A stretch of DNA of 5,607 nt from Methylococcales bacterium (GTDB taxonomy: Bacteria; Pseudomonadota; Gammaproteobacteria; Methylococcales; Methylomonadaceae), in NCBI GenBank assembly GCA_009692395.1, contig SHZG01000160.1:1-5607 (forward strand), read 5' to 3'. The position numbers were made by a program, and so were the translations under genes. Numbering within the stretch: position 1 is the first letter of the stretch; every line of letters starts with the position of its first letter. The notes under the pieces are model-generated. The model was not told the DNA's origin. It searched no databases and saw nothing but the letters and a program-made list of their open reading frames with translations. Shown one piece after another: positions 1-5,484 of this stretch.

Positions 1-325
1 TACCAATCTCATGCTTATCAGCCTCAAGGTGACGCTGATAAGCATCCCAATCATCTGTGTAGACGCAGGTAATATTAAAGGGGGCAAGCAAGGTTTTAAG
101 TTGCTTGAATACGTCATCCTTGCGCTTACCCAATACATAAGCGAGTACGGTGTTAGTGGTATGGTCAACGGCGTGCCACAGCCAGCGTTGGTTAGATTTA
201 TTGCCTACATAAGACCACTGCTCGTCCATTTCAATCTCGAAAGCCGCTTCTAGCCTGACTTCAAGCCCGCTGTTTACGCTGAATTCAGTTAGCTTTGGAT
301 GGACTTGTACCAACGTATTGGCGTT
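1..325 (-). CDS. IS1-family transposase, InsB-like catalytic domain (partial)
   Basis: This is the DDE-type catalytic half of an IS1 transposase, which cuts and joins DNA at the element's ends. Reading down from position 325 the frame gives NANTLVQVHPKLTEF, then EMDEQWSYVGNKSNQRW, a VLGKR stretch, YTDDWDAYQRHL and finally DKHEIG at the window edge. These correspond in order to the E. coli IS1 InsB blocks EMDEQWGYVG, TDGW and HVIS. The first catalytic Asp is at 226-224 and the second lies in the Asp pair at 55-50. The catalytic Glu (in the IERxNLN motif) would fall just beyond position 1. The frame is closed by TAA at 331-329, so it can only be entered from the InsA frame inside the A run. No separate start codon or ribosome binding site is evident. 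Confidence 0.88.
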
Positions 326-590
326 TTTTTAACGTGCTAATGACGGTGTTCTTGTTGATTTTGCATACCCGCCTCGTATCGCGGATACCGCTACCATTGA
401 TTGCCATGTTGACTATCTTGGTCTTAATGCCTACTTCACAAGCGCGGTATCGGTAGCTCAGCATAAAGGTTTTTGTCATGCACAACGGGTTTCGACAACG
501 GTAACGGGGCTCTCCCGTTGCATTGCGTCCTGACTTGCCAATCTGGTTACTTTTACAGAATGGACAGGTGATTGCTTGGTAGCAGCTTAT
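285..590 (-). CDS. IS1-family transposase, InsA-like zinc-finger/HTH part
   Basis: This is the DNA-binding half of the transposase; in IS1, InsA binds the terminal repeats and represses, while the InsA-InsB fusion is the active transposase. A zinc finger is visible as CPFC (566-555) and CRNPLC (503-486). It is followed by the RACEVGIKTKIVNMAINGSG segment and a helix-turn-helix region, RDTRRVCKINKNTVISTLKK, aligning with InsA MAMNGVGCRATARI. The frame ends at TGA (287-285), after running past the seven-A slip site. The start is a problem: the frame is open up to TAA at 617-615, but between that stop and the zinc finger there is no ATG, GTG, TTG or CTG. I placed the start provisionally at ATA (590-588). 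Starting at the ATG at 485 would delete the zinc finger, so it is unlikely to be the native start. Confidence 0.82.
   Translation of the reverse strand: MSCYQAITCPFCKSNQIGKSGRNATGEPRYRCRNPLCMTKTFMLSYRYRACEVGIKTKIVNMAINGSGIRDTRRVCKINKNTVISTLKKRQYVGTSPSKAN
324..330 (-). other. A7 frameshift/slippage site joining InsA and InsB frames
   Basis: The minus strand reads TTAAAAAAACGCC here. The InsA frame reads TTA-AAA-AAA-CGC; the InsB frame reads AAC-GCC and is closed immediately upstream by TAA (331-329). The join must therefore occur within the seven A. Removing one A gives a continuous LKNANTLVQV, so the switch needed is +1 (or -2). A -1 switch, as known for E. coli IS1 at A6C, leads here to TPIRWYKSIQS and a stop. 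Transcriptional slippage on the A run, or a plain disabling insertion of one A, would both explain it. Confidence 0.7.
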
Positions 591-638
591 AAGGTCTTTT
601 AGGTAAGTGTGATTTTATTCTGCCCGTGATTTTAATCT

Positions 639-663
639 ATCATCACAGATTTAACCCACTACC
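639..663 (-). repeat. Terminal inverted repeat, 5' end of left IS1-family element
   Basis: Read on the minus strand, these 25 bases match 5460-5484 on the plus strand at 24 of 25 positions, differing by a G/A near the inner end. The match stops inwards after GATGAT and stops outwards exactly where yccA coding sequence begins, which defines the IS boundary at 663/664. Confidence 0.88.
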
Positions 664-983
664 CGATTTTCTTAGGTTTATCAGCTTACGCACTCACCAC
701 GCGTAAAGATTTCAGCTTCATGGGCGGGTTCTTAATGACAGGAATGCTGGTTGCTATTTTAGCGATGATTGGCGCAATGGTATGTAATATCCCTGCGTTA
801 TCACTTGCCGTTTCAGCAATGTTTATTTTGTTAATGTCAGGCATGATTTTGTACCAAACCAGTGAAATCATTCACGGCGGCGAAACTAACTACATCCGCG
901 CTACCGTGTCTTTATTCGTCTCACTGTACAACTTATTTTTAAGCCTATTGCAAATACTCGGCATATTTAGTGGTAGAGATTAA
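664..983 (+). pseudogene. yccA: yccA, 3' half only (Bax inhibitor-1/YccA family), cut by IS insertion
   Basis: This encodes the C-terminal half of an inner-membrane BI-1 family protein; E. coli YccA binds and modulates the FtsH protease. The frame is open from the IS junction and reads IFLGLSAYALTTRKDFSF, then NIPALSLAVSAMF, HGGETNYIRATVSLF and LSLLQILGIFSGRD. These match E. coli YccA SAYVLTTRKDMSF, LPALHLAISAVF and HGGETNYIRATVSLY almost residue for residue. About 105 of an expected 220 residues remain, with roughly four membrane segments; the N-terminal half and the native start are missing. An internal ATG at 720 could start an 87-residue piece, but it has no clear ribosome binding site and would lack half the fold. 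Where E. coli has LFETS this sequence has LYQTS, replacing an acidic residue; this may be natural variation or decay. The remaining frame has no stops or shifts, so the disruption looks recent. It faces ypjD convergently and shares its terminator. Confidence 0.9.
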
Positions 984-1012
984 GTCAGTCTGTTTTTAAG
1001 CTACGTTAAAAT

Positions 1013-1043
1013 AAAAAGCCCGACGTGATGTTGGGCTTTTTTT
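1013..1043. terminator. Bidirectional rho-independent terminator between yccA remnant and ypjD
   Basis: An inverted repeat pairs AAAAAGCCCGAC (1013-1024) with GTTGGGCTTTTT (1030-1041) around a five-base loop, allowing one G-T pair. A run of T follows on the plus strand (1037-1043), and the A run before the stem gives a T run on the minus strand. It lies 29 bases after the yccA stop and just after the ypjD stop, so it can end transcription in both directions. Confidence 0.88.
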
Positions 1044-1047
1044 ATGC

Positions 1048-1842
1048 TTAGCGATGCAAAATAAGCTCTAACACGAGCTTGCTACCAAAATACGCAAGCA
1101 ATAAAAAAACAAAGCCAATGAGCGTCCATTGGATAGCAAACTGTCCTCGCCATCCGTAGCGGGTACGACCTAGTAATAAACTGGAAAAAATAAGCCACGC
1201 CAAGATAGATAAGACTGTTTTGTGGACGAGATGTTGGGCAAATAAGTTTTCAATAAACACAAAGCCGCTGATGAGCGAAATACTGAGAAAAAATACGCCC
1301 ACGCCCAACATCTGAAATAACAGGGATTCCATTGTCTGCAATGATGGTAGGGATTGTATAAAGCGTTTTGGGGGATGACTTTTTAGTTGCTGGTCTTGAA
1401 TAGCGAGCAAAATAGCTTGCAGAGCAGCGATGTTTAATAGACTAAAAGCAATGATTGAGGTCAATATGTGAGTACTCATTTGCCAATGATAGCTGAGTAT
1501 TAAATGCGGCTTATCATCCGTATTTAGTTCTAATGTCAGCATGAGAGCAGCAATAGGAAATACTGCCAGCCCTAGTTTTTCGACGGGTTTATTGACTGCG
1601 GCTATGAGTAATAATAATGCCACAATCATGGCAATCAGCGAGCCTGTGTTAAAAAAACTAAAGCTAAAACCATTATTTTGCAAACAAGCCAATCCAGTAT
1701 AAATACCGTGCGTAATGACTGCAGTCCACGCTAAACCCAGTGCAGTACGCTGAATACGGTGTTGCTGAATATGTAAAATAATCAATAATGTGCCGCCTAA
1801 ATAGGCACAAATGGAAATAATGGCAAGTGCAGTGGCGTTCAT
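1048..1842 (-). CDS. ypjD: YpjD, CcsA-like (cytochrome c assembly protein family) inner-membrane protein
   Basis: This is a 264-residue integral membrane protein of the CcsA/CcmC-like superfamily, the usual length for YpjD. About eight hydrophobic segments are visible, near residues 5-24, 34-53, 66-83, 88-106, 122-148, 174-196, 207-225 and 238-260. The C-terminal part is highly characteristic: LPSLQTMESLLFQ (165-177), LFAQHLVHKTVLSILAWL (200-217), RYGWRG (228-233) and AYFGSKLVLELIL (250-262). Histidines at 126, 204 and 208 lie in or next to membrane segments, as do the haem-linked histidines of relatives, but the WWD haem-handling motif of true CcsA/CcmC is not evident. The role is therefore not established; related proteins are linked to haem handling or metal-transport regulation. 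The ATG at 1842 is the natural start, though no strong ribosome binding site precedes it. It is divergent from ffh, a common arrangement in gammaproteobacteria. Confidence 0.93.
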   Translation of the reverse strand: MNATALAIISICAYLGGTLLIILHIQQHRIQRTALGLAWTAVITHGIYTGLACLQNNGFSFSFFNTGSLIAMIVALLLLIAAVNKPVEKLGLAVFPIAALMLTLELNTDDKPHLILSYHWQMSTHILTSIIAFSLLNIAALQAILLAIQDQQLKSHPPKRFIQSLPSLQTMESLLFQMLGVGVFFLSISLISGFVFIENLFAQHLVHKTVLSILAWLIFSSLLLGRTRYGWRGQFAIQWTLIGFVFLLLAYFGSKLVLELILHR

Positions 1843-1879
1843 GAATGTGTTTTATGATGACTAGATAAATTTGCAGGTG

Positions 1880-1908
1880 TGCAAAGGTCTCAATGGCTAT
1901 GGTAATAT
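1880..1908 (+). promoter_or_regulatory. Candidate sigma-70 promoter for ffh (extended -10)
   Basis: A TAATAT -10 (1903-1908) is preceded by TG one base upstream (1900-1901), an extended -10 element. The -35 at 17-base spacing, TGCAAA (1880-1885), is poor, which suits an extended -10 promoter. Transcription would begin near 1915, about 64 bases before ffh. On the other strand the same region has TTGAGA (1893-1888) with a weak ATTTAT 17 bases further on (1870-1865), a possible overlapping promoter for ypjD. This is pattern reading only. Confidence 0.4.
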
Positions 1909-1978
1909 AGACGGTTAAATAGTCCTAGCGCATTTATATGAGCGGGTGTTCCTTAATATCAACAATGAAGATGTAGAT

Positions 1979-3334
1979 ATGTTTGATAATTTAACCAATC
2001 GATTAAGTAGTACGCTTAAAAACCTGAAAGGCCAAGGTCGCCTGTCTGAAGACAATATTAAAGACACATTGCTCGAAGTGCGCACGGCGTTATTAGAAGC
2101 TGACGTAGCGTTACCCGTCGTGACGGACTTTATCGACCGCGTCAAAGAAGGGGCGTTAGGGCAACAAGTTCAAGGCAGTTTAACGCCTGGTCAATCCATG
2201 ATTAAACTGGTTCAAGCTGAACTGGTTAAGATGATGGGCGCGGCTAATGAAGATATTAATCTTCGTGCAGTGCCGCCTGCGGTGATTTTAATGGCTGGTT
2301 TGCAAGGGGCGGGTAAAACCACCACCGTTGCTAAATTGGGTCTGTGGTTAAAAAATAATAAGAAGAAAAAAGTCGGCGTAGTCAGTGCGGACGTTTATCG
2401 CCCTGCGGCGATTAAACAGTTGCAAGTATTAGCTGAAGATTTGGATTTGGTTTTTTTCGATAGCGATTTAACGCAAAATCCTGTTGATATTGCCCTCAAT
2501 GCGATTGATGCAGCGAAACGAAAATTCCTCGATGTCATTATTATCGACACCGCAGGTCGTTTGCATATTGATGATGAAATGATGGGCGAAATTAAAGCCC
2601 TTCATGCAGCGATTAATCCGATTGAAACGCTGTTTGTGGTTGATAGCATGACGGGGCAGGATGCCGCGATTACTGCGAAAGCCTTTAATGACGCGCTGCC
2701 GTTAACGGGCGTTATTTTGACTAAAGCCGATGGTGATGCGCGTGGCGGTGCGGCGTTATCTATTCGTCATATCACAGGCAAGCCGATTAAATTTATCGGT
2801 ATGGGCGAAAAACCCGATGCCTTAGAGCCATTCCACCCTGACCGTATCGCGTCGCGTATTTTAGGCATGGGCGATATGCTCAGCTTGATTGAAACGATTG
2901 AGCAAAAAGTTGATAAAGAAAAAGCAGAAAAATTAGCCGCAAAAATCAAAAAAGGGCAAACATTTGATATGAGCGATTTTCGTGAACAATTGCAACAAAT
3001 GGAAAACATGGGCGGTATTAGCTCAATGATAGATAAGTTACCTGGTACGGGTAATATCTCTCAAGAAATGCGCGATAAAGTGGATGATAGAGTGCTGGCA
3101 CGACAAATTGCCGTTATTAATTCCATGACCAAGCAAGAAAGACGCTATCCCGACTTGATTAAAGGCAATCGTAAAAAACGCATTGCCGCAGGCTGTGGTC
3201 AAGAACTGCATGATGTTAATCGCGTGTTGAAGCAGTATTTGATGATGCAAAAAATGATGAAAAAGTTCAAAGCGGGCAATATGGCCAACATGATACGCGG
3301 CATAAAAAGTAATGTGCGCGGCATGAAAAGATAG
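1979..3334 (+). CDS. ffh: Signal recognition particle protein Ffh (SRP54 GTPase)
   Basis: Ffh binds signal sequences emerging from the ribosome, together with 4.5S RNA, and hands the complex to the FtsY receptor at the inner membrane. The 451 residues are close to the 453 of E. coli. The N domain (about 1-95) opens MFDNLTNRLSSTLKNLKGQG. The G domain carries the P-loop GLQGAGKTT (107-115), SADVYRPAAI (136-145), DTAGR (190-194), TKADGDARGG (248-257) and the GMGEKPDAL segment (274-282). The methionine-rich M domain (about 325-451) holds the flexible finger loop near 343-360, and RKKRIAAGCG (398-407) in the 4.5S RNA-binding region. No key residue is missing. The frame stays open upstream to a GTG at 1946, but ATG 1979 matches the conserved family N-terminus and has a weak GAAG eight bases upstream. 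The next gene follows after 99 bases with its own promoter, so ffh is probably a separate transcription unit. Confidence 0.98.
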   Translation: MFDNLTNRLSSTLKNLKGQGRLSEDNIKDTLLEVRTALLEADVALPVVTDFIDRVKEGALGQQVQGSLTPGQSMIKLVQAELVKMMGAANEDINLRAVPPAVILMAGLQGAGKTTTVAKLGLWLKNNKKKKVGVVSADVYRPAAIKQLQVLAEDLDLVFFDSDLTQNPVDIALNAIDAAKRKFLDVIIIDTAGRLHIDDEMMGEIKALHAAINPIETLFVVDSMTGQDAAITAKAFNDALPLTGVILTKADGDARGGAALSIRHITGKPIKFIGMGEKPDALEPFHPDRIASRILGMGDMLSLIETIEQKVDKEKAEKLAAKIKKGQTFDMSDFREQLQQMENMGGISSMIDKLPGTGNISQEMRDKVDDRVLARQIAVINSMTKQERRYPDLIKGNRKKRIAAGCGQELHDVNRVLKQYLMMQKMMKKFKAGNMANMIRGIKSNVRGMKR

Positions 3335-3363
3335 TTAATTATCTGATTGTTTTTAATTTGTTC

Positions 3364-3391
3364 TTCACTTATCAATAAAATCGCGTAGAAT
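3364..3391 (+). promoter_or_regulatory. Candidate sigma-70 promoter for the rpsP-rimM-trmD-rplS operon
   Basis: TTCACT (3364-3369, 4 of 6 matches to consensus) and TAGAAT (3386-3391, 5 of 6) are separated by 16 bases. This predicts a transcript start near 3398 and a leader of about 36 bases containing the GAGG ribosome binding site at 3423-3426. It lies in the only sizeable gap between ffh and rpsP. I see no strong ffh terminator in this gap, so some read-through from ffh is possible. Confidence 0.5.
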
Positions 3392-3433
3392 AGGTGGATT
3401 AACAATGACCAAATGTTTTTTTGAGGATATTAG

Positions 3434-3685
3434 ATGGTTACCATTCGTCTTTCCAGAGGCGGCGCGAAAAATCGCCCTTTCTACCAAATTGTTGTAACTG
3501 ATAGCCGTAGCAGTCGTGATGGTCGTTACATCGAACGCATTGGATTTTTTAATCCAGTAGCGCGTGGCAACGAAGAAAAATTACGCTTAGACAGCGAACG
3601 TGTTGAATACTGGAAAACCAAAGGTGCCCAGCCTTCTGAACGCGTTGCACAATTAATTAAAGTTGCTAAAAAAGTAGCGGCGTAA
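3434..3685 (+). CDS. rpsP: Small ribosomal subunit protein bS16
   Basis: bS16 binds 16S rRNA in the 5' domain and is needed for 30S assembly. The 83 residues match the usual length (82 in E. coli). The diagnostic N-terminus MVTIRLSRGGAKNRPFY is intact, followed by VVTDSRSSRDGRYIERIGFF and the NPVARGNEEKLRLD and AQPSERV segments. The ATG has a good GAGG ribosome binding site (3423-3426) seven bases upstream. It is the first gene of the operon in the same order as in E. coli, and rimM begins five bases after its stop. No anomaly is seen. Confidence 0.98.
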   Translation: MVTIRLSRGGAKNRPFYQIVVTDSRSSRDGRYIERIGFFNPVARGNEEKLRLDSERVEYWKTKGAQPSERVAQLIKVAKKVAA

Positions 3686-3690
3686 TCTGC

Positions 3691-4197
3691 TTGACTGAAC
3701 AACAGTATATTAACGTTGGAAAAATTTCTGGCGTTTTTGGTATCAAAGGTTGGGTTAAAGTATTTTCCTTTACTGCCAACAAAGAGAATATTCTTAAATA
3801 TTCCCCTTGGGTACTAAAGAAAGCGGATGAAACCAAAACGCTCAAAGTCATTAATGGCAATTTGCAAGGTAAAGCGGTAGTCGCTCAACTTGACGGCATT
3901 AATGACAGAGATCAAGCAGAAAGCCTAATGGGCTGGGATATTTTTATTAGTCCTGCGCAGTTACCAAAAGCGCGGCACAATGAGTATTACTGGTCTGATT
4001 TGGTTGGCTTGCAAGTTGAAAATATCGACGGCGTTCAGTTTGGTATCATTTCCAGCTTATTGGAAACAGGTGCTAATGATGTCGTTATTGTTCAGGGTAA
4101 ACGCGAACGGTGTATTCCGTTTTTACAGGGACAGACCATCATTAATATTGATCTGACCGCTGGCAAAATGATTGTCGATTGGGATGCTGATTTTTAA
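3691..4197 (+). CDS. rimM: Ribosome maturation factor RimM
   Basis: RimM binds uS19 and helps the 30S head domain mature. The 168-residue product has the two expected beta-barrel domains. The N-terminal one shows YINVGKISGVFGIKGWVKV (residues 6-24). The C-terminal PRC-barrel shows NEYYWSDLVGLQV (97-109), LETGANDVVIV (124-134) and IPFLQGQTI (142-150), and the protein ends in VDWDADF. The start is TTG at 3691: in-frame TAA lies upstream at 3667-3669, no ATG or GTG occurs between, and later ATGs would remove the conserved N-terminus. No ribosome binding site is visible in front of the TTG. Initiation is probably by coupling to termination of rpsP, whose stop is five bases away. This fits the low RimM output relative to ribosomal proteins known in E. 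coli. trmD follows after eight bases. Confidence 0.96.
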   Translation: MTEQQYINVGKISGVFGIKGWVKVFSFTANKENILKYSPWVLKKADETKTLKVINGNLQGKAVVAQLDGINDRDQAESLMGWDIFISPAQLPKARHNEYYWSDLVGLQVENIDGVQFGIISSLLETGANDVVIVQGKRERCIPFLQGQTIINIDLTAGKMIVDWDADF

Positions 4198-4205
4198 AAA
4201 CTATC

Positions 4206-4970
4206 ATGCGTTTTGACGTTATCACGTTATTTCCAGACATGGTGACAGCGGCGGCAAGTGTCGGTGTCACAGGTAAAGCACTGGAGCGAGGCATAACCAG
4301 TCTGTCGGTATGGAATCCCCGCGATTATACCCACGACAGGCACAAAACGGTTGATGATCGTCCTTATGGTGGCGGGCCTGGCATGGTCATGAAATACCAG
4401 CCCTTGCATGATGCTGTTAATGCAGCAAAACAAGCAGGCTATGAATCGACCAAAGTGGTGTATTTAAGCCCACAAGGCAAGCCGATTACCCAAGCCTTAT
4501 TGTCAGACATAAAACACGACTCGCAACTCATTTTAGTAGCAGGACGCTATGAAGGTATTGATGAGCGTTTTGTTGATTTAGATTGTGATGAGGAATGGTC
4601 AATTGGTGATTATGTCATCAGCGGTGGTGAACTAGCCGCGTTAATAGTCATTGATGCCATAACACGATTACTGCCCGATGTATTGGGTGATGAGCAATCA
4701 GCCGTACAGGATTCGCATTCGGATGGTTTGCTAGACTGCCCACACTTTACTCGACCAGCGCAGTTAGCAGGACGCACTGTACCAGACGTATTAATGAGCG
4801 GTAATCACGCTGATATAAACCGCTGGCGCATGAAACAAGCCTTGGGACGCACTTGGCAAAGACGACCCGATTTATTAGAAAAAAAACCGTTAAATGCAGA
4901 GCAAAAACAACTGCTAGAACAATTTAAAGTTGAAGTTGAAGTTAAAGGGTGTGGTAATGAACATTATTGA
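4206..4970 (+). CDS. trmD: tRNA (guanine37-N1)-methyltransferase TrmD
   Basis: TrmD is a SPOUT-family enzyme that transfers methyl from S-adenosylmethionine to N1 of G37 next to the anticodon, preventing +1 frameshifting in translation. The 254 residues align with E. coli TrmD without gaps through at least residue 180. Visible motifs are HDRHKTVDDRPYGGGPGM (43-60), the trefoil-knot segments YLSPQGKPITQ (86-96), GRYEGIDERF (113-122) and EEWSIGDYVISGGEL (129-143), and the C-terminal GNHADINRWRMKQALGRTW (199-217). Arg154 and Asp169, the catalytic pair by E. coli numbering, are both present. Residue 112 is Ala where E. coli has Cys. The ATG at 4206 has no visible ribosome binding site, so translation probably depends on coupling to rimM. 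Its last 14 bases overlap rplS in another frame. Confidence 0.98.
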   Translation: MRFDVITLFPDMVTAAASVGVTGKALERGITSLSVWNPRDYTHDRHKTVDDRPYGGGPGMVMKYQPLHDAVNAAKQAGYESTKVVYLSPQGKPITQALLSDIKHDSQLILVAGRYEGIDERFVDLDCDEEWSIGDYVISGGELAALIVIDAITRLLPDVLGDEQSAVQDSHSDGLLDCPHFTRPAQLAGRTVPDVLMSGNHADINRWRMKQALGRTWQRRPDLLEKKPLNAEQKQLLEQFKVEVEVKGCGNEHY

Positions 4971-5298
4971 TCAAATAGAACAAGAACAAATGAAACAAAA
5001 TATCCCCGTATTTAATGCAGGTGATACGGTTGTTGTACAAGTTAAAGTAAAAGAAGGCGAAAAAGAAAGAGTCCAAGCGTTTGAAGGTATCGTGATTGCA
5101 AAACGTAATCGTGGTTTAAACTCAGCTTTCACCGTCAGAAAAATTTCTCATGGCACAGGCGTTGAACGTGTTTTCCAAACACACAGCCCTATGATTAGCG
5201 AAATCACTGTGAAACGTCGTGGTGCTGTTCGTCGTGCTAAATTGTACTACTTGCGTGACTTGACAGGTAAAGCAGCGCGTATTAAAGAAAAACTTTAA
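4957..5298 (+). CDS. rplS: Large ribosomal subunit protein bL19
   Basis: bL19 lies at the 30S/50S interface near the aminoacyl-tRNA side. The 113 residues are close to the family norm (115 in E. coli). Diagnostic segments are MNIIDQIEQEQM at the start, FNAGDTVVVQVKVKEGEKER (19-38), AFEGIVIAKRNRGLNSAFTV (41-60), the KISHGTGVERVF segment and RRAKLYYLRDLTGKAARIKE near the end. The ATG at 4957 was chosen over an in-frame TTG at 4930 because it gives the conserved N-terminus and is preceded by AAAGGG with suitable spacing. It begins inside trmD, overlapping by 14 bases, so the two are likely translationally coupled. It is the last gene of the operon, 22 bases before a strong terminator. Confidence 0.97.
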   Translation: MNIIDQIEQEQMKQNIPVFNAGDTVVVQVKVKEGEKERVQAFEGIVIAKRNRGLNSAFTVRKISHGTGVERVFQTHSPMISEITVKRRGAVRRAKLYYLRDLTGKAARIKEKL

Positions 5299-5320
5299 TC
5301 GTCTCGTTTTATCGGACAAT

Positions 5321-5348
5321 AAAAAAGGCAGCTTAGGCTGCCTTTTTT
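5321..5348 (+). terminator. Rho-independent terminator of the rpsP operon
   Basis: A perfect 12-base inverted repeat, AAAAAAGGCAGC (5321-5332) and GCTGCCTTTTTT (5337-5348), flanks a TTAG loop and supplies a six-T tail on the plus strand. It sits 22 bases after the rplS stop. The leading A run would also give T residues on the minus strand, so it could block transcription arriving from the right. Confidence 0.93.
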
Positions 5349-5400
5349 GTGTCTGTTAATATTAAAATTTACCCGTATTATTAATCCCACATTTCATCAC

Positions 5401-5459
5401 ATGAGCAACGAACGAAAAACTGAAAACCTAATCAGGGACGCACTCCGCAAACTGGGTTA
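5401..5459 (+). pseudogene. First 19 codons of an unidentified gene, cut by the right IS
   Basis: ATG at 5401 opens a frame reading MSNERKTENLIRDALRKLG and then TAG. The G of that TAG is position 5460, the first base of the IS, so the stop is created by the junction. The start is well formed and the residues look like a real N-terminus. An ERKTEN-x-x-RD opening recalls large restriction-modification or N6-adenine methyltransferase proteins, but 19 residues are too few for a firm assignment and I give no symbol. A TATTAT (5376-5381) could be a -10; no clear ribosome binding site is seen. The rest of the gene, if it survives, should lie beyond the right IS. Confidence 0.5.
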
Positions 5460-5484
5460 GGTAGTGGGTTAAATCTGTAATGAT
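5460..5484 (+). repeat. Terminal inverted repeat, 3' end of right IS1-family element
   Basis: These 25 bases begin GGTAGTG and match the inverted repeat at 639-663 at 24 of 25 positions in inverted orientation. The transposase stop codon lies inside it (5471-5469 on the minus strand), as is common for IS1 InsB. The preceding bases, ACTGGGTTA (5451-5459), would include any target duplication on this side. Confidence 0.88.

Larger units (their letters stand above)
1..663 (-). mobile_element. IS1-family insertion sequence, 5' portion (runs off window start)
   Basis: The element reads on the minus strand from its terminal inverted repeat at 639-663 towards position 1. The terminus begins GGTAGTG on the minus strand, matching the GGT-rich ends of IS1-family elements, and nearly the same 25 bases occur at 5460-5484. 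Inside are an InsA-like zinc-finger/HTH frame and an InsB-like DDE frame, the standard two-part IS1 layout. The outer edge is sharp: yccA coding sequence resumes at 664. The remaining 3' end of the element lies outside the window. Any target duplication on this side would be the 8-9 bases from 664; its partner is not visible. Confidence 0.92.

Noticed and set aside
11..253. 80-residue open frame on the plus strand near the window start.
   Set aside because: It lies entirely antisense to the well-supported IS1 transposase frame and shows no family resemblance.
1946..1978. GTG-initiated 11-residue N-terminal extension of Ffh.
   Set aside because: The family N-terminus MFDNLT begins at ATG 1979, and the extension has no counterpart in known Ffh proteins.
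3327..3352. Weak AGATAG/TTATCT hairpin and T run after ffh as a terminator.
   Set aside because: The stem is six AT-rich pairs including a G-T, and the T run is displaced from the stem, so it is too weak to call.
3405..3497. 30-codon frame starting ATG 3405 after AGGTGG, overlapping rpsP; a possible leader peptide.
   Set aside because: The AGGTGG lies mostly upstream of the transcript start predicted from the rpsP promoter, and nothing supports coding beyond the open frame.
4930..4956. TTG-initiated extension of bL19 (MKLKLKGVV).
   Set aside because: The extension lies inside trmD, is unlike bL19 N-termini, and ATG 4957 has its own binding site.
664..5459. The segment as a true composite transposon moving the ribosomal operon.
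   Set aside because: Both ISs cut unrelated resident genes, the cargo is core genes in their normal chromosomal order, and outer target duplications are not visible. Two independent insertions are simpler.
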